DNA of 39,125 nucleotides from Bacillota bacterium (GTDB lineage Bacteria > Bacillota > Clostridia > Christensenellales > Aristaeellaceae), in NCBI GenBank assembly GCA_963169565.1, contig CAUJDI010000054.1, forward strand, positions 1-39,125. Direction: 5' to 3'. Every line of letters starts with the position of its first letter. Position 1 is the stretch's first letter. The notes under the pieces are model-generated. The model worked only from the letters and a program-made list of their open reading frames with translations. It did not search any database and had not been told where the DNA came from. Shown here piece by piece: positions 10,119 through 18,276 of this stretch. The translations under genes and the position numbers were made by a program.

Positions 10119-10147
10119 AGAATATCCGTATCATCATTGCCTGTCAA
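10119..10147 (-). promoter_or_regulatory. Promoter of the araM-like gene
   Basis: Minus strand: TTGACA (10142-10147), 17-bp spacer, TATTCT (10119-10124). Transcription would begin near 10112, about 20 bases before the ATG at 10090. Confidence 0.75.
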
Positions 10148-10171
10148 TGAATGGACCCGGCGATGATGGCT

Positions 10172-10210
10172 GGTAAAATAAAGAAGCGGAACGGTTGACT
10201 CCGTTCCGCT
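10172..10210 (-). terminator. Rho-independent terminator of the alcohol dehydrogenase gene
   Basis: AGCGGAAC (10185-10192) and GTTCCGCT (10203-10210) form a perfect 8-bp stem. On the minus strand it is followed by TTCTTTATTTTA. Confidence 0.85.
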
Positions 10211-10226
10211 CAGGACCGGTATTCCT

Positions 10227-11405
10227 TTACTTCGCGATCCGGTAGATGTTCAGCACGTCCTGCCAGTACAGCTTCTTCAGCCCGCCCAGCGGGTGTTCCT
10301 TGCCGTAATACTCCCGGGTGCCTTTGCGCGCCATCTCTTCCAGGCGGCTGCCGTCGATGCCAAGCTCACCGAGCGTCTGCGGCAGGCCCATGCGGCGGTA
10401 GAAGCCCTGAAGCCTCGCGATGCCCTCCCGCACCAATTCTTCCTTGTCGCGCAGCCCCTTGGAGACGCCCATCACGTTGAGTGCGAACTGCGCGAACATG
10501 TCGATATTGTCCTTGTGCACGTACTTCATCCAGGCGGGCGTGAGCACAGCGAGCCCCGCCCCGTGGGTCACGTCGTAGGCAGCGCTGAGCTCATGCTCCA
10601 TATCGTGGCAGGCCCAGTCCTGCTCCCGCCCCATGCCCAGCAGGCCGTTGTGCGCGACGGTCCCGGCAAAACCGACCTCCGCCCAGGCATCATAGTCCCG
10701 GGGGTCGTCGATCAGCCGCGGCGCATTGGCGATGATGGTGCGCAGCGTCGCTTCACTGAGCGCGTCTGTCAGGTCCACATGGGTCGTGTTGGTGAAATAT
10801 CGCTCGAAGATATGGCTCATCATGTCCGCCACGCCTGCCGCGATCTGCTCTTTGGGCAGGGTGAAGAAAAGCTCGGGGTTCATCACGCTGACCAGGGGGC
10901 GCAGAAGCGGGCTGCCGTAGCCGTATTTGCGTCCCTTCTCCTCGTTGGAGATGACAGTGTCGCCGCTGGATTCGCTGCCCGCGGCAGGGATGGTCAGGAT
11001 GATCGCCACAGGCAGGGCTTTTTGGATCGGTTTACCGGTCTCATAAATGTCCCAGACGTCCCCGTCGTAATACACGCCCATTGCGATGGCCTTGGCCGAG
11101 TCGATTGCGCTGCCGCCGCCGACCGCGAGGATCAGGTCCACGTTTTCCCTTCGGCACAGCTCGATCCCTTCGTGGACCAGCTTCAGCCGCGGATTGGGAA
11201 CGACGCCGCCAAGCTCGACATAGCCGATGCCGCTTTCATTCAGGGAAGCGATGACCTGGTCATAAAGGCCGGTCTTCTTGATGCTCCCCCCGCCGTAATG
11301 CAGCAGCACCTTTTTGGCATGAGGTTTGATGAGTTTCCCGATCTCCTTCTGCGTGCCGCGTCCGAAAACGATGCGGGCCGGCATATACAGGTCAAAGTTC
11401 AGCAT
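10227..11405 (-). CDS. Iron-containing alcohol dehydrogenase (butanol dehydrogenase type)
   Basis: A 392-residue group III (Fe-ADH) enzyme resembling clostridial NADH/NADPH-dependent butanol dehydrogenases (BdhA/YugJ). Such enzymes reduce aldehydes to alcohols in fermentation. Visible features: MLNFDLYMPARIVFGRGT at the N-terminus, nucleotide motif AVGGGSAIDSAKA (94-106), and metal ligands D194 and H198 (GVADMMSH), H267 (WACHDMEHELS) and H281 (YDVTHGAGLA). The ATG at 11405 has TTGGAGGAA seven bases before it. It stands alone, with its own terminator, behind the MATE gene. The substrate range is broad in this family, so butanol dehydrogenase is only a label. The adjacent divergence of function from araM, another Fe/Ni-ADH fold enzyme, is probably coincidental. 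Confidence 0.93.
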   Translation of the reverse strand: MLNFDLYMPARIVFGRGTQKEIGKLIKPHAKKVLLHYGGGSIKKTGLYDQVIASLNESGIGYVELGGVVPNPRLKLVHEGIELCRRENVDLILAVGGGSAIDSAKAIAMGVYYDGDVWDIYETGKPIQKALPVAIILTIPAAGSESSGDTVISNEEKGRKYGYGSPLLRPLVSVMNPELFFTLPKEQIAAGVADMMSHIFERYFTNTTHVDLTDALSEATLRTIIANAPRLIDDPRDYDAWAEVGFAGTVAHNGLLGMGREQDWACHDMEHELSAAYDVTHGAGLAVLTPAWMKYVHKDNIDMFAQFALNVMGVSKGLRDKEELVREGIARLQGFYRRMGLPQTLGELGIDGSRLEEMARKGTREYYGKEHPLGGLKKLYWQDVLNIYRIAK

Positions 11406-11505
11406 GGTGTTCCTCCAATCACGATAGTGGAAAAGCGATTAAGCTTCTTCCCTTATATTACACGGACCGGGCAGGGTCCAAACCAGCAGGGCGCCGGATA
11501 AGGCT

Positions 11506-12912
11506 TCAGACCATTTCCTTTGCCGGGGTTGAAACGATGTTTCTCAGCCACAGGCCGGAGCGAACCAGCAGAATGCCCGCCCCCGCCTTCAGCAGGTTGG
11601 TCCCCTGGCTGAGCAGCATCAGCGTCATGATGTCGAGGCCCGTCCCCAGGACCAGGAAGCGGGTAAAGGGGATCAGGATCAGCCAGGTAAAGGCGCTGTC
11701 AAACAGAAAGGTCATGATGGTCGATCCGCCTGAGCGCAGGGTAAAATAACTGCAGTGTGCGATCGCGTGCATCGGGATGATCAGCGCATTGATGAGGATG
11801 AACCCCACCGCCATGTCCCTTGTTTCCTGGACCACGTTATAAAGCGTCGGAAAGACCGGGGCGATCAGGGCCATGACAGCTCCGACGGCCACACACGACG
11901 CGGCGGCGAGAAAAATGAGTTTCCAGACGTCTTCACGTGCCTTCTTCATGTTGCCCGCGCCCAGAGCGTGCCCGACCATGACAGCGACCGCGTTGCCCAG
12001 GCCCAGGAAGAAAACGTTGAACAGGTTGCTCACGGTGGAGGAGATGGTGAGCGCGGCCAGCACCGTCAGTGAGCGGATGGAGATGGTCTGGGTCAGGGTG
12101 GTCATGCCAAGCGACCAGAGCGCTTCGTTGACCAGAAGGGGCATGCCCTTCCTTGCCACGTTGCGCACAAGAACGCCCGGAACACGCAGGCTGCGGTACG
12201 CCCCGCGGAGGAAGGCAAACCGCTGGTTGCGCACGACCGCGAATACCATGATGCCCAGCTCCGCAAAACGCGAGATCACCGTTGCGATGGCCGCGCCCCT
12301 GACACCCAGCGCCGGAAAGCCGAGGTTGCCGAAGATCAGCAGCCAGTTGCCCGCGAGGTTGATCAGCACCGCGGCGATGCTGGCCTTCATCGGCAGCATC
12401 GTTTCGCCGGTCTCGCGCAGCGTGGACGCGTAGGTCATCGACAGCGCGAAGGGCAGCAACCCTAAAAACGTGACGTACAGGTAGTCCCGGGCATACAGGA
12501 GCATCCCCTCCGCTAACACAGGGTCGCCTTCGCCGGTGAGGAACAGCCGGATGAGCGGTTCGTTGAAGACACCCATCACGATCAGCGCCAGAAGGGTGAT
12601 GACCAGGGACAGGAGGATCTTGATGCGGAAGGTATCCTTCAGCCCCTTCATATCCCCCGCGCCATAAAACTGGGCGCCAAAAATACCGGGCCCGGAAAGG
12701 CCGCCGAAAATGCAGAGCATAAAAACAAAGGTCAGCTGGTTGGCGATGGATACCCCCGACATCTGTTCCGTTCCCAGCTGCCCGACCATGATGTTGTCCA
12801 GCAGGCTGACAAAATTGGTCACGCTGTTCTGAATGATGACCGGGATGGCGATCGCCAGGACTGCTTGATAAAAGGCCCTGTCGCCAATGACCGCACGCCG
12901 GAATCTGTTCAT
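11506..12912 (-). CDS. MATE-family multidrug/organic cation exporter
   Basis: A 468-residue integral membrane protein with about twelve hydrophobic segments in two pseudo-repeats, as in MATE transporters, which expel drugs or metabolites in exchange for Na+ or H+. Typical sequences are LAIAIPVIIQNSVTNFVSLLDNIMVGQLG near the N-terminus, AVLINLAGNWLLIFGNLGFPALGVRGAAIAT, and in the second half ALTISSTVSNLFNVFFLGLGNAVAVMVGHALGAGN. The start is the ATG at 12912 with CGGGAGCGG a few bases upstream; a TTG at 12930 is in frame but weaker. It shares strand with the alcohol dehydrogenase, 100 bases upstream of it. The substrate is unknown. Confidence 0.93.
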   Translation of the reverse strand: MNRFRRAVIGDRAFYQAVLAIAIPVIIQNSVTNFVSLLDNIMVGQLGTEQMSGVSIANQLTFVFMLCIFGGLSGPGIFGAQFYGAGDMKGLKDTFRIKILLSLVITLLALIVMGVFNEPLIRLFLTGEGDPVLAEGMLLYARDYLYVTFLGLLPFALSMTYASTLRETGETMLPMKASIAAVLINLAGNWLLIFGNLGFPALGVRGAAIATVISRFAELGIMVFAVVRNQRFAFLRGAYRSLRVPGVLVRNVARKGMPLLVNEALWSLGMTTLTQTISIRSLTVLAALTISSTVSNLFNVFFLGLGNAVAVMVGHALGAGNMKKAREDVWKLIFLAAASCVAVGAVMALIAPVFPTLYNVVQETRDMAVGFILINALIIPMHAIAHCSYFTLRSGGSTIMTFLFDSAFTWLILIPFTRFLVLGTGLDIMTLMLLSQGTNLLKAGAGILLVRSGLWLRNIVSTPAKEMV

Positions 12913-12991
12913 GATCCGCTCCCGTTTCAAAATTTAGAAGCAACTTGCCGCAAAGAGCAGAAGCATTCTGCCATAAGGGCACCGGAAAGGC

Positions 12992-13035
12992 AATAAAAAA
13001 CCGGGTCAGCTAAAGGGAAAGGGCTGGCGGCCCGG
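12992..13035 (-). terminator. Terminator of the penicillin-binding protein gene
   Basis: CCGGGTC (13001-13007) pairs with GGCCCGG (13029-13035, one G-T pair). On the minus strand it is followed by a run of six T and TATT. It begins two bases after the stop codon. Confidence 0.8.
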
Positions 13036-13037
13036 CG

Positions 13038-15794
13038 TTATTGTGCCGCGGCCATCGCCTGGGTCAGCTGGCCCATCGCATTCGCCAGTTCCTGAAGGCC
13101 CGGGTTCCCGCCCATCACAGCGTTGAGGTTGTTGATCGCGCCAAGCAGCATGTCGTACTGGGCGCTGCCGGGCGCCAGCGCAGCCAGCTGGTTTGAAGCC
13201 TGAAGGATCAGATTCTGCGCGTCAGGCAGCTGGGTGTTGGTGACGATGGTCTGCTGGTAGTCGCCGGGCTGCTGATGGATGGAACAGGTCTGGGCGCTCA
13301 GCAGCGCCGCGTTCGCGCTCTGGTTGCCTGTATAGCGGATGGCCGCGTAGGTCCCCAGGTACTCAGACAGCACGCCTGAGAACTGCGACCCGGCGAAGAT
13401 CTCCAGCGGATGCCCGTGAGGCAGCACGGTGATGCCGCGCACCGACCGCAGTTCCGGGGGGCAGTAGGGCCCCGCGATCATATTGCTGGCAGTACATACG
13501 GTCATCTGGTGGTGCATCTGGCAGCTGACCTGCGGCACGGAATCCCTGGGGAAATAATCCGTGACCGTGCCGTACCCCATCACATCCTGCCTGCAGGCAT
13601 CCGTTGCCAGCTGGCCTGAGACCGCACAGGTCGTCACACGGACCAGGCCGTAGCTCTCCGCGTCCCCCTGCAGGATATCCCGGTTGTCCAGGTCTTTCAC
13701 CTGATGGATCCGTTCCATGAAGGTCTGCCACAGCTTGGCCGCGGAGTTGCCGCCGGTCGTTTTGCTGGACAGGGCCTTATAATTGTCATGCCCGATCCAT
13801 ACCGCGGCGGAATACCAACCTGTCATCCCGGCGAAGAAAACACCCTTCTGCTCGGAATTGGTGCCGGTCTTGCCCGCCACGGTCTGCCCGCTGATGCGCG
13901 CTGACCGGCCCGTCCCCTTGGAGACCACATCCTTCATGATGTCCACCATCAGCCAGGCGGCGGAAGGCTTGAATACCTGGCGGCGCTGCTGCTCCCTGTG
14001 CGCATCGTAGATGACTTCACCCTCGCTGTCCAGGATGCCCAGGATGCTGATCGGCTCCTGATAGACGCCACCGTTCCCCAGTACGCCGAAGGCAACCGCC
14101 ATTTCAAGCGGGGTGATGCCGGAGGATCCCAGGGAGACCCCGAAAGGCGTCGCGTTGATGTGCCCTTCGGCGATGCCCAGCCTTTTGAGATAATCGACCG
14201 ACCGATCGACGCCCACATAATTCATCAGCACTGACGCGGCGGCGGTGTTGTCCGACTGGACGACGGCCGTCCTGAACGTCTCTGGCCCCCGGTAACTGCT
14301 GCCGCCGTAGTTCTGCGGCCAGGAATCCTTGCCGTCGCCGCCGCGCCAGCCGGTGATGGGCAGGGGCATGTTGTAGGCGATGGATCCGCCGCCCGCCCCC
14401 ATGTCAAACGCCGGCGCGTAAACGCCGATGGGTTTGATCGAGGAACCTACCGGCAGGTACATGACCACGGCCCGGTTGAGGGTCTTTCTGGTCTGCGGGG
14501 CAGTGCGGCTGCCCACGATCGCCTTGAGCTCGCCGGTTCGGTAATCCACGACGCAGGCGCCCACCTGCGGCTGGATGATGTCGGTGTAGGTGCCGTCGCT
14601 GTTGCGCGAGCGGTAGACCTCCGTGCCGGGGTCGCGCAGCTTCGGGTAGTCCTTGTAGTTGTAGATGGTTTCTTCCAGCGTGGTCTGGATCTTCGTGTCC
14701 AGCGCCAGGTACACCTTATAGCCGCCCGTGCGGAGCTCCTTCTCCATTTTGGCGCGGTTGGCGGCGGTGTTCCCAAGCCCCCTGAGTTTCAGCAGCGCCT
14801 GAACGGTATCCCGGACAGCGTACTCCACATAATGGACGTAGGGGTAGAGCGCCTTGGACTGCGGGTCGTCTTTCAGCACCTGCGCGGTGGAAGGATTAAG
14901 GGCCTGGGTGAACTCCTTCTGGGTGATCATCTGATGCTCATACATCACGCGCAGCACGTAATCCGTTCGGTTGTTCGTGCGGGCGACGTAATCGATGGTG
15001 TCCGACTGGCGCAGGTGGAAGTTCCGCCTGGGGTTGTAATAATAGGGATTGGTGGTCATCCCGGCCAGCATGGCGCATTCCCGCAGGGTCAGCTGGCTGA
15101 GCTCCTTGTTGAAGTACCCGACGGCCGCCACCTTGACGCCGTAATAGTTTTCCCCAAGGTAAATGGTGTTGAGGTAGCCCTCCAGGATCTCTTCCTTGGA
15201 GTAGGACGCCTCCATCTGCATCGCCAGGAAGGCCTCCTGGATCTTCCGTTTGTAGCTCAGTTCGTCAGACAGCACGGTCTGCTTGATCAGCTGCTGGGTG
15301 ATGGTGGATCCGCCCTGCTGGGAACCGGAGATGAAGTTGGTGACGAAGGCGCCGATGATCCGCTTGATGTCCACGCCGCGGTGAGAATAGAAACGGACGT
15401 CCTCCGCGGCGATAAACGCGTTTCGGAGCTGATGGGGCATGGTATCCAGGCTCACCATGATCCGGTTTTCCGTGCCTTTATAATCGGTGATCAGGTTCCC
15501 GTCCCGGTCATAAAAGAAGGACGTCTGGTCCTGATCGTCAATTTTCGCAATGTCAAGCATCGGCGCCGTGTCCACGTAGGTTTTTGCGATGCCGAGCAAC
15601 GCCCCGATGCCGGACAGACCCGCAATGATCATTAAAAGGACCAGCAGCCTGAAGCTGTTGATGATGACAGCGAGGACAAAGCTGGGCTTGCGCGTCCTTC
15701 GCTTGAACAGGGAACGCCGCCCCCTCTGATCCTCCTGAATGATGACCTGCTCATCCCGCGGGGGATGATCCCCAAACAGCCTGCCGATACTCAT
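13038..15794 (-). CDS. Class A penicillin-binding protein (PBP1A family)
   Basis: A 918-residue bifunctional peptidoglycan synthase. A basic cytoplasmic N-terminus is followed by one membrane segment (about 38-70). The GT51 glycosyltransferase domain (about 95-300) has catalytic E131 in AAEDVRFYSHRGVD and GGSTITQQLIKQ (161-172). The transpeptidase domain (about 410-740) has the active-site Ser in GSSIK (S451, K454), SDN (514-516) and KTGT (642-645). About 150 residues follow, including a Cys-containing region and an Ala/Gln-rich tail. The ATG at 15794 has GGGAGGA almost touching it, an unusually short spacing. Longer starts would enter the divergent gene's promoter and lie before the TATAAT box. 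The divergent neighbour is also exported. Confidence 0.93.
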   Translation of the reverse strand: MSIGRLFGDHPPRDEQVIIQEDQRGRRSLFKRRTRKPSFVLAVIINSFRLLVLLMIIAGLSGIGALLGIAKTYVDTAPMLDIAKIDDQDQTSFFYDRDGNLITDYKGTENRIMVSLDTMPHQLRNAFIAAEDVRFYSHRGVDIKRIIGAFVTNFISGSQQGGSTITQQLIKQTVLSDELSYKRKIQEAFLAMQMEASYSKEEILEGYLNTIYLGENYYGVKVAAVGYFNKELSQLTLRECAMLAGMTTNPYYYNPRRNFHLRQSDTIDYVARTNNRTDYVLRVMYEHQMITQKEFTQALNPSTAQVLKDDPQSKALYPYVHYVEYAVRDTVQALLKLRGLGNTAANRAKMEKELRTGGYKVYLALDTKIQTTLEETIYNYKDYPKLRDPGTEVYRSRNSDGTYTDIIQPQVGACVVDYRTGELKAIVGSRTAPQTRKTLNRAVVMYLPVGSSIKPIGVYAPAFDMGAGGGSIAYNMPLPITGWRGGDGKDSWPQNYGGSSYRGPETFRTAVVQSDNTAAASVLMNYVGVDRSVDYLKRLGIAEGHINATPFGVSLGSSGITPLEMAVAFGVLGNGGVYQEPISILGILDSEGEVIYDAHREQQRRQVFKPSAAWLMVDIMKDVVSKGTGRSARISGQTVAGKTGTNSEQKGVFFAGMTGWYSAAVWIGHDNYKALSSKTTGGNSAAKLWQTFMERIHQVKDLDNRDILQGDAESYGLVRVTTCAVSGQLATDACRQDVMGYGTVTDYFPRDSVPQVSCQMHHQMTVCTASNMIAGPYCPPELRSVRGITVLPHGHPLEIFAGSQFSGVLSEYLGTYAAIRYTGNQSANAALLSAQTCSIHQQPGDYQQTIVTNTQLPDAQNLILQASNQLAALAPGSAQYDMLLGAINNLNAVMGGNPGLQELANAMGQLTQAMAAAQ

Positions 15795-15819
15795 TCCTCC
15801 CGGGCATTCGCCCCAGCGG

Positions 15820-15825
15820 ATTATA
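15820..15825 (-). promoter_or_regulatory. -10 box of the penicillin-binding protein gene
   Basis: A perfect TATAAT on the minus strand, placing the transcript start near 15813, about 20 bases before the ATG at 15794. A matching -35 is weak (TTTCAA at 15843-15848). Confidence 0.5.
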
Positions 15826-15911
15826 TCACAGGCGGCGGGGGCTTGAAAGGCTACGCCCGGCGGAGCGCCTGTCCGCCGCCTGCCCGAAAACGCCGGCAAG
15901 CCTTGTATCGC

Positions 15912-15940
15912 TTGACACTTTATGCATTGGGGGGTAAAAT
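15912..15940 (+). promoter_or_regulatory. Promoter of the multi-Ig-domain membrane protein gene
   Basis: TTGACA (15912-15917), 17-bp spacer ending in six G, TAAAAT (15935-15940). The transcript should begin near 15947. An in-frame ATG at 15939 overlaps the -10 box and cannot be used from this promoter. Confidence 0.8.
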
Positions 15941-15998
15941 GAGCAAAACAACTGATGCCAGCCAAAGCGCGCCTTGCGCGCCGGAAGGAGGGACGGGC

Positions 15999-17945
15999 GT
16001 GGACTTAGCCCTGAACAAACGGCGGAACCGCTTTTTTCTCATATATCTGCTGATATTTTGCCTGATGATCCTGTCTCCCTGCGTGAAAGCGCAGCCGGTC
16101 GTTGACGGGCTTTCGTTCACACTGAGCGTTGAGCCCTCCAGCCTGACCGCCCCGGGAACGGTCACCGTATCAGCCAGGGTGGCAAACGCCGGCAGCACGG
16201 ACATCAACACCCCGATGGCCCTGTATGACCCGGACGGGAAACCGGTGACCTCATTCGGTGATGGCGGGACCCTTCTCAAGCTTGCCTCCGGCGAAAACTA
16301 TCTCTGGCAGGGCCGGTACGCAGTCAAGCAGGACCAGCTGGATGAGGGCAAACTCGTCTTTTCCATTCGTTTCAGCACCCAGGACGCAGCAGGCGCCCTG
16401 ATCGATCAGACCCTTCCGGCCTCGGCCGACCTTGTGTTCACGGGCGAAAAGGTGGATCTGAAGATCAACCGGACCATCACGCCCGAGGTGGTGCGGCGCG
16501 GCAAGGAAGTGACGGTCCTGTACGAACTGATCAACCAGGGCAACGTCAAGCTCACCAATATCCAGGTGAAGGAGAACCGTCTGATCTCGACGCGGACCCA
16601 GACCGTCGCGGACCTTGAACCCGGCGCGAGCCAGAAGGTGACCTTCACCAAAACCAACGTGACGGGCGACCTGACCAGTTCAGCCCTGGTGACCTACCGC
16701 AAGCAGGGCGACCGGAGAAGCCTGCAGGCGATCATTGATCCCGTTCAGGTCCCGCTTGCCAAACCGGCCCTCACCTATTCCCTCAGCGCGGACAAGACCC
16801 AGGTCAGCATCGGCGAAACGGTCACCCTGACCCTTGAAATCAAGAACGCCGGCAATATCAGCTATTCCAACGTCACCGTCAGGGATCCGAAACTCGGCGA
16901 GCTTTTCACCAACGTACAGATCGGCGCCGGACAGACCAGGGAACTGAAAAAGGAAGTCACCGTCAACGAGACGGCCACCTATGCCTTCACACTCAAGCTG
17001 GAGGACAACACCGGCACCACACAGGAAGAGAAAGTACCCGAGCTGAGGGTATCCGCCTATACTGAGGGTGAGATCCTGCGGCTGAACCTTTCCCTGACCT
17101 CGAACAAGGAGGCCATTTCATCCCTGCCAGGGGACATCACCTTCAACCTGACGGTCACCAACGACAGCTTCACCGCCGCGAAGAACATCCTAATCAAGCA
17201 TGCCGCCAGGGAGATCTATACCATCAACGAGCTGGCCCCGGGACAGAGCATGGTGGTATCGCGCGATTTCCGCCTGTCCCAGGCGGGCAAATACCAGTTC
17301 ACCGCCGTAGCGACCGACGTGCAGAACAACACGGTCGAGTTCACCTCCAATCCCCTGAACATCAGCTATGCCGCACCGACGCCCGCGCCGACCAGCCGGA
17401 TCATCCAGACCATCGCGCCGGTGGTGACCTTCACCCCCGTTCCCGCCGACTATGCCGCGGAGGGCAGCCAGACACGCAGCGCCCTGTTCATCATGGCGCT
17501 GGCGATGGGGATCCTGTTCGTGCTGTCACTGATCCTTCTGATCGTCTCCGCCATCCTGCGCGCCAAGTCAAGGGCGAAGAGCGACGCGGCCTATGACACC
17601 TTCCAGATCAGCGGCACCAGGGACTACAACACGCCCGCGGACGAAACGAAGCAATCCCCCAGGGAACCGGAGCACGTGAAGATGGACGAACCCGCGGCAG
17701 ACAAGCCCGCCATCGAACTCCCGCACGAGAAATACCTCAAGCCTGCCGCCCCTGCGGAAAAGCCCGCGGACACCAATGTGCCGAAAACTGCCGATGAGGA
17801 AGGCGCTTTCCGCCTCACCCGCGAAGAAGATGCCAGGTTTTCAGACGCTGTAAAGGAAGAAACGGGGAATGGTGAGTCAGCCTCAGGCACGGAACGCCGC
17901 GGCCGCAGGCAGGAGAGGAATAAGCCGGATGACGGCGGGGAATGA
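15999..17945 (+). CDS. Exported, membrane-anchored protein with tandem CARDB/COG1361-like Ig domains
   Basis: A 648-residue protein of unknown function. The start is the GTG at 15999: GGAAGGAGG stands seven bases upstream, and the promoter excludes the earlier ATG. A signal peptide (KRRNRFFLIYLLIFCLMILS, cut near A31) is followed by an N-terminal beta-sandwich (about 33-150). Three CARDB/DUF11-like domains then cover about 152-240, 245-335 and 345-455, each with a pattern such as VRRGKEVTVLYELINQGNVK. A Pro/Thr-rich stalk (about 460-490), a membrane helix (about 496-521) and a charged cytoplasmic tail of about 125 residues complete it. Such proteins often hold or space surface components. It is transcribed away from a penicillin-binding protein, which hints at a cell-envelope role. 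Binding partner and function are unknown. Confidence 0.8.
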   Translation: MDLALNKRRNRFFLIYLLIFCLMILSPCVKAQPVVDGLSFTLSVEPSSLTAPGTVTVSARVANAGSTDINTPMALYDPDGKPVTSFGDGGTLLKLASGENYLWQGRYAVKQDQLDEGKLVFSIRFSTQDAAGALIDQTLPASADLVFTGEKVDLKINRTITPEVVRRGKEVTVLYELINQGNVKLTNIQVKENRLISTRTQTVADLEPGASQKVTFTKTNVTGDLTSSALVTYRKQGDRRSLQAIIDPVQVPLAKPALTYSLSADKTQVSIGETVTLTLEIKNAGNISYSNVTVRDPKLGELFTNVQIGAGQTRELKKEVTVNETATYAFTLKLEDNTGTTQEEKVPELRVSAYTEGEILRLNLSLTSNKEAISSLPGDITFNLTVTNDSFTAAKNILIKHAAREIYTINELAPGQSMVVSRDFRLSQAGKYQFTAVATDVQNNTVEFTSNPLNISYAAPTPAPTSRIIQTIAPVVTFTPVPADYAAEGSQTRSALFIMALAMGILFVLSLILLIVSAILRAKSRAKSDAAYDTFQISGTRDYNTPADETKQSPREPEHVKMDEPAADKPAIELPHEKYLKPAAPAEKPADTNVPKTADEEGAFRLTREEDARFSDAVKEETGNGESASGTERRGRRQERNKPDDGGE

Positions 17946-17990
17946 ACCATAAAAATGTAAGCGCTCATATTCTTGACTGATCTTCATAGG

Positions 17991-18013
17991 AAACCACCTT
18001 TCGGGGTGGTTTT
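17991..18013 (+). terminator. Terminator after the Ig-domain gene
   Basis: AAACCACC (17991-17998) pairs perfectly with GGTGGTTT (18005-18012) around a six-base loop, followed by T. The stretch 18014-18210 holds no gene I can support. Confidence 0.8.
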
Positions 18014-18210
18014 CCATTGCTTCCCCGCCTTTTATACTCCAAGCCGCGATCATCCAGTTGCCGTCCGTCAGCCGGAGTCCGGGATCACATCAATATCTGT
18101 TTCGGCAGAGCGGAAGCATTCAGGCCGTTGGGACGATACAGCGCCAGGGAAGCGCCGCATTGATGGATGCGTTCTGATGATGCAGTATTCTGATAACAAA
18201 GCCACTGCAT

Positions 18211-18245
18211 GGATAAAGCTGCCCGGGCTTTGCCCCGCGGCAGCT
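18211..18245 (-). terminator. Terminator of the pnt operon
   Basis: A long GC-rich hairpin (arms 18217-18228 and 18232-18245, a three-base loop and small bulges) followed on the minus strand by TTTATCC. Confidence 0.7.
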
Positions 18246-18276
18246 CATCATCAGCGATAATGATCCAGTTGCGCTG

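Noticed and set aside
17973-18260. A 95-codon frame between two terminators
   Set aside because: It starts inside or next to a terminator hairpin, has no ribosome binding site and ends in another hairpin.
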